The notes beneath the pieces were generated by a model, which was given only the letters and a program-made list of their open reading frames with translations, was not told where the DNA came from and searched no databases. The position numbers and the translations under genes are program-made. Source: Chitinophagales bacterium (GTDB lineage: Bacteria > Bacteroidota > Bacteroidia > Chitinophagales > Chitinophagaceae). From it: a stretch of DNA of 64,000 nucleotides. How positions within the stretch are numbered: the first letter of the stretch is position 1; each line of letters begins with the position of its first letter. Below, one piece after another: positions 61,412 through 64,000 of this stretch. The stretch is from contig JAFLBJ010000001.1 of assembly GCA_017303415.1 (NCBI GenBank), positions 434,001 to 498,000 on the forward strand, read 5' to 3'.

Positions 61412-62779
61412 TTATTGGTTAAAGGGATATGATGCGGTTTGACGTTCCAGATCAGCCAGAGCTGATAAGAGTTTAAATTCTAAAATATTGGTCTGCACCT
61501 GACTGGTCGTAAGTTGGTTGCGGGCATCCAGCAACTCAATGAAACCATTGATGCCTTCGCGGTAGCCCCGGTCGATCAACTTAAAATAAGATTGTGCCGA
61601 CTCCTGTTGCTTTCGGGAGGCTAACAGGTTTTGATAGGCATTCAAGGCATTGTTGCGACTTACAAAGGCAGCCAGCTCCAGTTGCCGCTGTGTATTGGAG
61701 GTGGTCAATGCCAGGTTCTTAATCTCGATCTCCTGTTGCTGGATCTTGTAGAGGTTTCTTTTACCCTGGAAAAGGGGGATCTGTAATTGCAGTCCCGCGA
61801 TATAAAACAGCGAACCGTCCTTTACTTTAAAGTCAAATCCCTGTGCGCCGAGGTCGAGAAAGGTATTGAGCCGGGGTACCCGATAGGATTTATTCATTTT
61901 TAAAAGATCGGCATTGATATCCCGGGCAATGTCCAAACTTTTCAATTCTTCTCTCCTGGCCGACTGTCCTTCAATGGATGACTGCAGCGGATCCAAAAAT
62001 GTTTCGCTCCAGGTCATATCCATCACTTCGATCGTATCCAATAAAGAGCGGTTCAATAAAAAATTAAAATAAGCGCGTGCATTGGCTTGTTCATTCTTTG
62101 CATTTTGCCATTGGGCTTCTACCTGCTTTACTTCACTTTCCGCGCGTGACACATAGGCCGGGAGTCCCTTGCCATTGGCCAACAAGGATTGATTCAAACG
62201 CAAATTCTGGTTTACCACCACCAGGGCATTGGCATAGATATCAATCGCCTTGCCCGACATCAGGTAATTGTAATAGGCGGTCTTGATCTCTTTTATCAAT
62301 TCTCGCTTATAAATCAGGATCTCCGTTTCTTTTAACCCTGTCTGTTTGGTTTTGATATCCCGGTTGATACGGATATCCGGGTTGATCAGGGGCATGACGG
62401 TTTTAATTCGCGCATCATAGAAATTATCCGGCGCCAATTGCTCCGACACATTTTTTATCTGCGGGAAATTGTTGGAGGAAGTAAGCTGGTTCAGCGTAGA
62501 ATAAACCGGGTTTAGCAGATCACCCACCGGTATCTCAATGGCGCGCCCACCTCCCGCCAGGGTGTACTGAGTTTCAAAACTACTGCTGGGTAAAAAATAG
62601 GACTTCGCCTCTTTCAGGGCAACAAGGCTTTTTTCCAGGCTTCCCTGTTTTTCCTTTAATACCAGGTTTTGGGCAAGCCCCTCGGTGATGTACCGGTCAA
62701 GCGCGGTTTGCGCCATACCCGAAACTCCTGCACCAAAAAGAAAAAGGCTTAGCAGAAAGGTTTTCGTTCCTGATTCCAT
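61412..62779 (-). CDS. TolC-family outer-membrane channel of the RND pump
   Basis: A signal peptide (about 1-23) is followed by two OEP domains, 455 residues in all. Helical segments such as LVALKEAKSYFLPSSSFETQ and GFIELLDARNQLTTSQVQTN match the family. It forms the outer-membrane exit of the pump. A TGAACATCGTTCA site lies 32 bases upstream of its start. Confidence 0.92.
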   Translation of the reverse strand: MESGTKTFLLSLFLFGAGVSGMAQTALDRYITEGLAQNLVLKEKQGSLEKSLVALKEAKSYFLPSSSFETQYTLAGGGRAIEIPVGDLLNPVYSTLNQLTSSNNFPQIKNVSEQLAPDNFYDARIKTVMPLINPDIRINRDIKTKQTGLKETEILIYKRELIKEIKTAYYNYLMSGKAIDIYANALVVVNQNLRLNQSLLANGKGLPAYVSRAESEVKQVEAQWQNAKNEQANARAYFNFLLNRSLLDTIEVMDMTWSETFLDPLQSSIEGQSARREELKSLDIARDINADLLKMNKSYRVPRLNTFLDLGAQGFDFKVKDGSLFYIAGLQLQIPLFQGKRNLYKIQQQEIEIKNLALTTSNTQRQLELAAFVSRNNALNAYQNLLASRKQQESAQSYFKLIDRGYREGINGFIELLDARNQLTTSQVQTNILEFKLLSALADLERQTASYPFNQ

Positions 62780-62810
62780 GGTCTTGGTTTAATAATTAAT
62801 GTTTAATTAA

Positions 62811-62823
62811 TGAACATCGTTCA
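62811..62823. promoter_or_regulatory. TetR operator candidate between tetR and tolC-like gene
   Basis: TGAACATCGTTCA is a perfect palindrome (TGAAC-N3-GTTCA), with the same half-sites as the site at 63477-63489. It sits in the 65-base gap between the repressor stop and the channel gene. Confidence 0.65.
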
Positions 62824-62844
62824 TCATTATGGCAAAAAAAAGGG

Positions 62845-63459
62845 TCACCCCTTTTCCAATATCTCTACAAATACTTTAAAGCCCTGTTCCATCAGGTCAT
62901 TTGCATTATGATCCGGGTAGGCCTGGCACCTGTCGCGGCAATACAATGCACACATGCCATGCATGGAGGACCAAATGAAAAATGACAGGTATTCTACGTC
63001 TTTCCCCTTGAAATAGCCCGCCGCCTGGCAATCGCGCAGCACATCTTTAAGGTAATTCAGGGTGCGGTTACCCATTTCCCACTTTTCGTGACCCACGTTT
63101 TCGTGCTTCATTGGACCTGAAATAATAAACATCAGGTCATAGAAATCCTTGTTTTTACTGGCAAACTCCAGGTAAACCCGGCCCATGGCCTTTAGCCGTT
63201 CAAAGGGATGGGTTACGTGTTGAAGCGGCTGCATCTGTACCAGCATCCGGCGAAAGCCTTCCTCGTGAAGGGCATGGAAAACTTCATCTTTGTCCTTGAA
63301 ATACAGATAGATAGTACCGGGGCTGTACTCGATGCGCTCGGCAATATTGCGAAGCGAGGTATGCTCATAACCCTTCTCCAGGAACACTTCCCGTGCCCCG
63401 TCGAGGATCAATTGGCGCATTTCCTCCTTTTCGCGTTGTTTTCTTTCTGTGATCGTCAT
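62845..63459 (-). CDS. TetR-family repressor of the RND operon
   Basis: From ATG 63459 (MTITERKQREKEEMRQ) the protein has 204 residues. The HTH reads ILDGAREVFLEKGYEHTSLR and IAERIEYSPGTIYLYFKDKDEVF. The C-terminal part is a TetR ligand pocket. It is the first gene of the efflux operon and has a palindromic operator directly upstream, plus a second after it. It should repress the pump until a ligand binds. Confidence 0.93.
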   Translation of the reverse strand: MTITERKQREKEEMRQLILDGAREVFLEKGYEHTSLRNIAERIEYSPGTIYLYFKDKDEVFHALHEEGFRRMLVQMQPLQHVTHPFERLKAMGRVYLEFASKNKDFYDLMFIISGPMKHENVGHEKWEMGNRTLNYLKDVLRDCQAAGYFKGKDVEYLSFFIWSSMHGMCALYCRDRCQAYPDHNANDLMEQGFKVFVEILEKG

Positions 63460-63476
63460 TTGCGGGTGCAAAATAA

Positions 63477-63489
63477 TGAACACCGTTCA
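63477..63489. promoter_or_regulatory. TetR operator candidate upstream of tetR
   Basis: TGAACACCGTTCA (TGAAC-N3-GTTCA) differs from the second site by one base in the spacer. It starts 18 bases before the tetR ATG. Confidence 0.65.
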
Positions 63490-63553
63490 GAGAAACAAAT
63501 TTTTATTGGATATTCACCGCAAGGGCGCGAAGGCGCAGGGGTGCGCCAAGAGA

Positions 63554-63687
63554 TTAACCGCAGAGAACAGGAGGACGCTGAGCTACGCAGAGATAATGAG
63601 CGTGCTAAAAGCTAATAGCTTTTAGTAAATCGTCAATTTTAAAAATATCTCTGCGTAGCTCCGCGTCCTCCTGTTCTCTGCGGTTAA
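63554..63687. repeat. Long inverted repeat with nested TAGCTAA palindrome
   Basis: Arms 63554-63595 and 63646-63687 are complementary at 41 of 42 positions; the outer ends are TTAACCGCAGAGAAC and GTTCTCTGCGGTTAA. The loop holds GCTAAAAGCTAATAGCTTTTAG (63604-63625), the TAGCTAA-type palindrome. The gap 63490-63695 has no gene. Confidence 0.92.
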
Positions 63688-63695
63688 CTAAACCT

Positions 63696-64000
63696 TCACT
63701 TCCTCTTAAACTCGATCGCTGCCTGCGCCGCTGCCAGTCTTGCAATAGGCACCCGGAACGGTGAGCAACTCACGTAGTTGAGTCCGATGCGATGGAAGAA
63801 TTTCACACTCTCCGGATCGCCTCCGTGTTCACCACAAATACCGACTTTCAGTCCGGGGCGGGTTTTACGACCGCGGATAGTACCCTCTTTGATCAATTCA
63901 CCCACGCCTTCCTGGTCAATGGTTTGGAATGGATCATCCGGCAGGATCTTCTGGTCAAGGTAGTTGGGCAGGAACCCACCAATATCATCGCGACTGAAAC
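63696..64000 (-). CDS. ppdK: Pyruvate, phosphate dikinase, C-terminal part (runs off window)
   Basis: The last part of PPDK is present: FSRDDIGGF, then [20 protein letters not shown] and [19 protein letters not shown], the pyruvate-binding TIM barrel with the catalytic Cys. The frame stays open to the window end. PPDK interconverts pyruvate, ATP and Pi with PEP, AMP and PPi. It converges with nothing inside the window; the long inverted repeat lies just downstream of its stop. Confidence 0.95.
   Translation of the reverse strand, partial: FSRDDIGGFLPNYLDQKILPDDPFQTIDQEGVGELIKEGTIRGRKTRPGLKVGICGEHGGDPESVKFFHRIGLNYVSCSPFRVPIARLAAAQAAIEFKRK

Overview
The window is about 64 kb of a Bacteroidota chromosome, most likely from the Chitinophagaceae or a close relative. 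Evidence is a type IX secretion sorting domain, a SusC-like TonB receptor beside an ECF sigma factor, LytS/LytTR signalling, a TlpA-DUF3738 fusion, DUF5606, a histone-H1-like SWIB protein, scarce Shine-Dalgarno sequences and TAnnTTTG-type promoter boxes. No rRNA, tRNA, CRISPR array, prophage or transposase gene was recognised.

Layout: 0.2-10 kb carries a cyclase-family hydrolase, a sensor kinase/LytTR pair, surface proteins and an Hpt/NarL pair. 10.4-17.4 kb is a complete YbhGFSR-like ABC drug-efflux operon with its TetR regulator. 17.4-22.7 kb holds an IorAB-type molybdenum hydroxylase, a DODA-type dioxygenase, a serine hydrolase and a SWIB protein. 22.9-38 kb is rich in housekeeping genes (htpG, recA, mgsA, uvrB, polA), interrupted at 32.3-34.8 kb by a candidate immune cassette: a two-TM protein, a zinc nucleoside deaminase and a TIR protein whose C-terminal half looks like bacterial STING. 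38-43 kb is an ECF sigma operon with CnrX/Spy-like proteins and a large TonB receptor. 43-54.5 kb carries an M3 peptidase, a TlpA-DUF3738 protein, a Fur/SCO/MerC metal cluster, a GH25 lysozyme, an OmpA lipoprotein, a PIF1-like helicase and a toxin-antitoxin pair. 54.8-57.2 kb is the agmatine-to-putrescine pair aguB/aguA, split by a four-helix-bundle gene. 57.3-63.5 kb is a TetR-regulated RND efflux operon, and the window ends inside ppdK.

The most unusual property is between the genes. Many intergenic gaps contain long inverted arrays of degenerate, mostly 7-base repeats (GGATGTT/GATGACG, GTGAGRC, GGTCCGG and TAGCTAA types): one arm, a short spacer, then the reverse-complement arm. One such pair of arms encloses the four-helix-bundle (23S intervening-sequence-protein-like) gene between aguB and aguA, which suggests what the mobile element behind the family may be.

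Both efflux operons show the same regulatory design: a palindrome upstream of tetR and a second copy of the palindrome core between tetR and the tolC-like gene. All calls come from reading the sequence; no database search was run.
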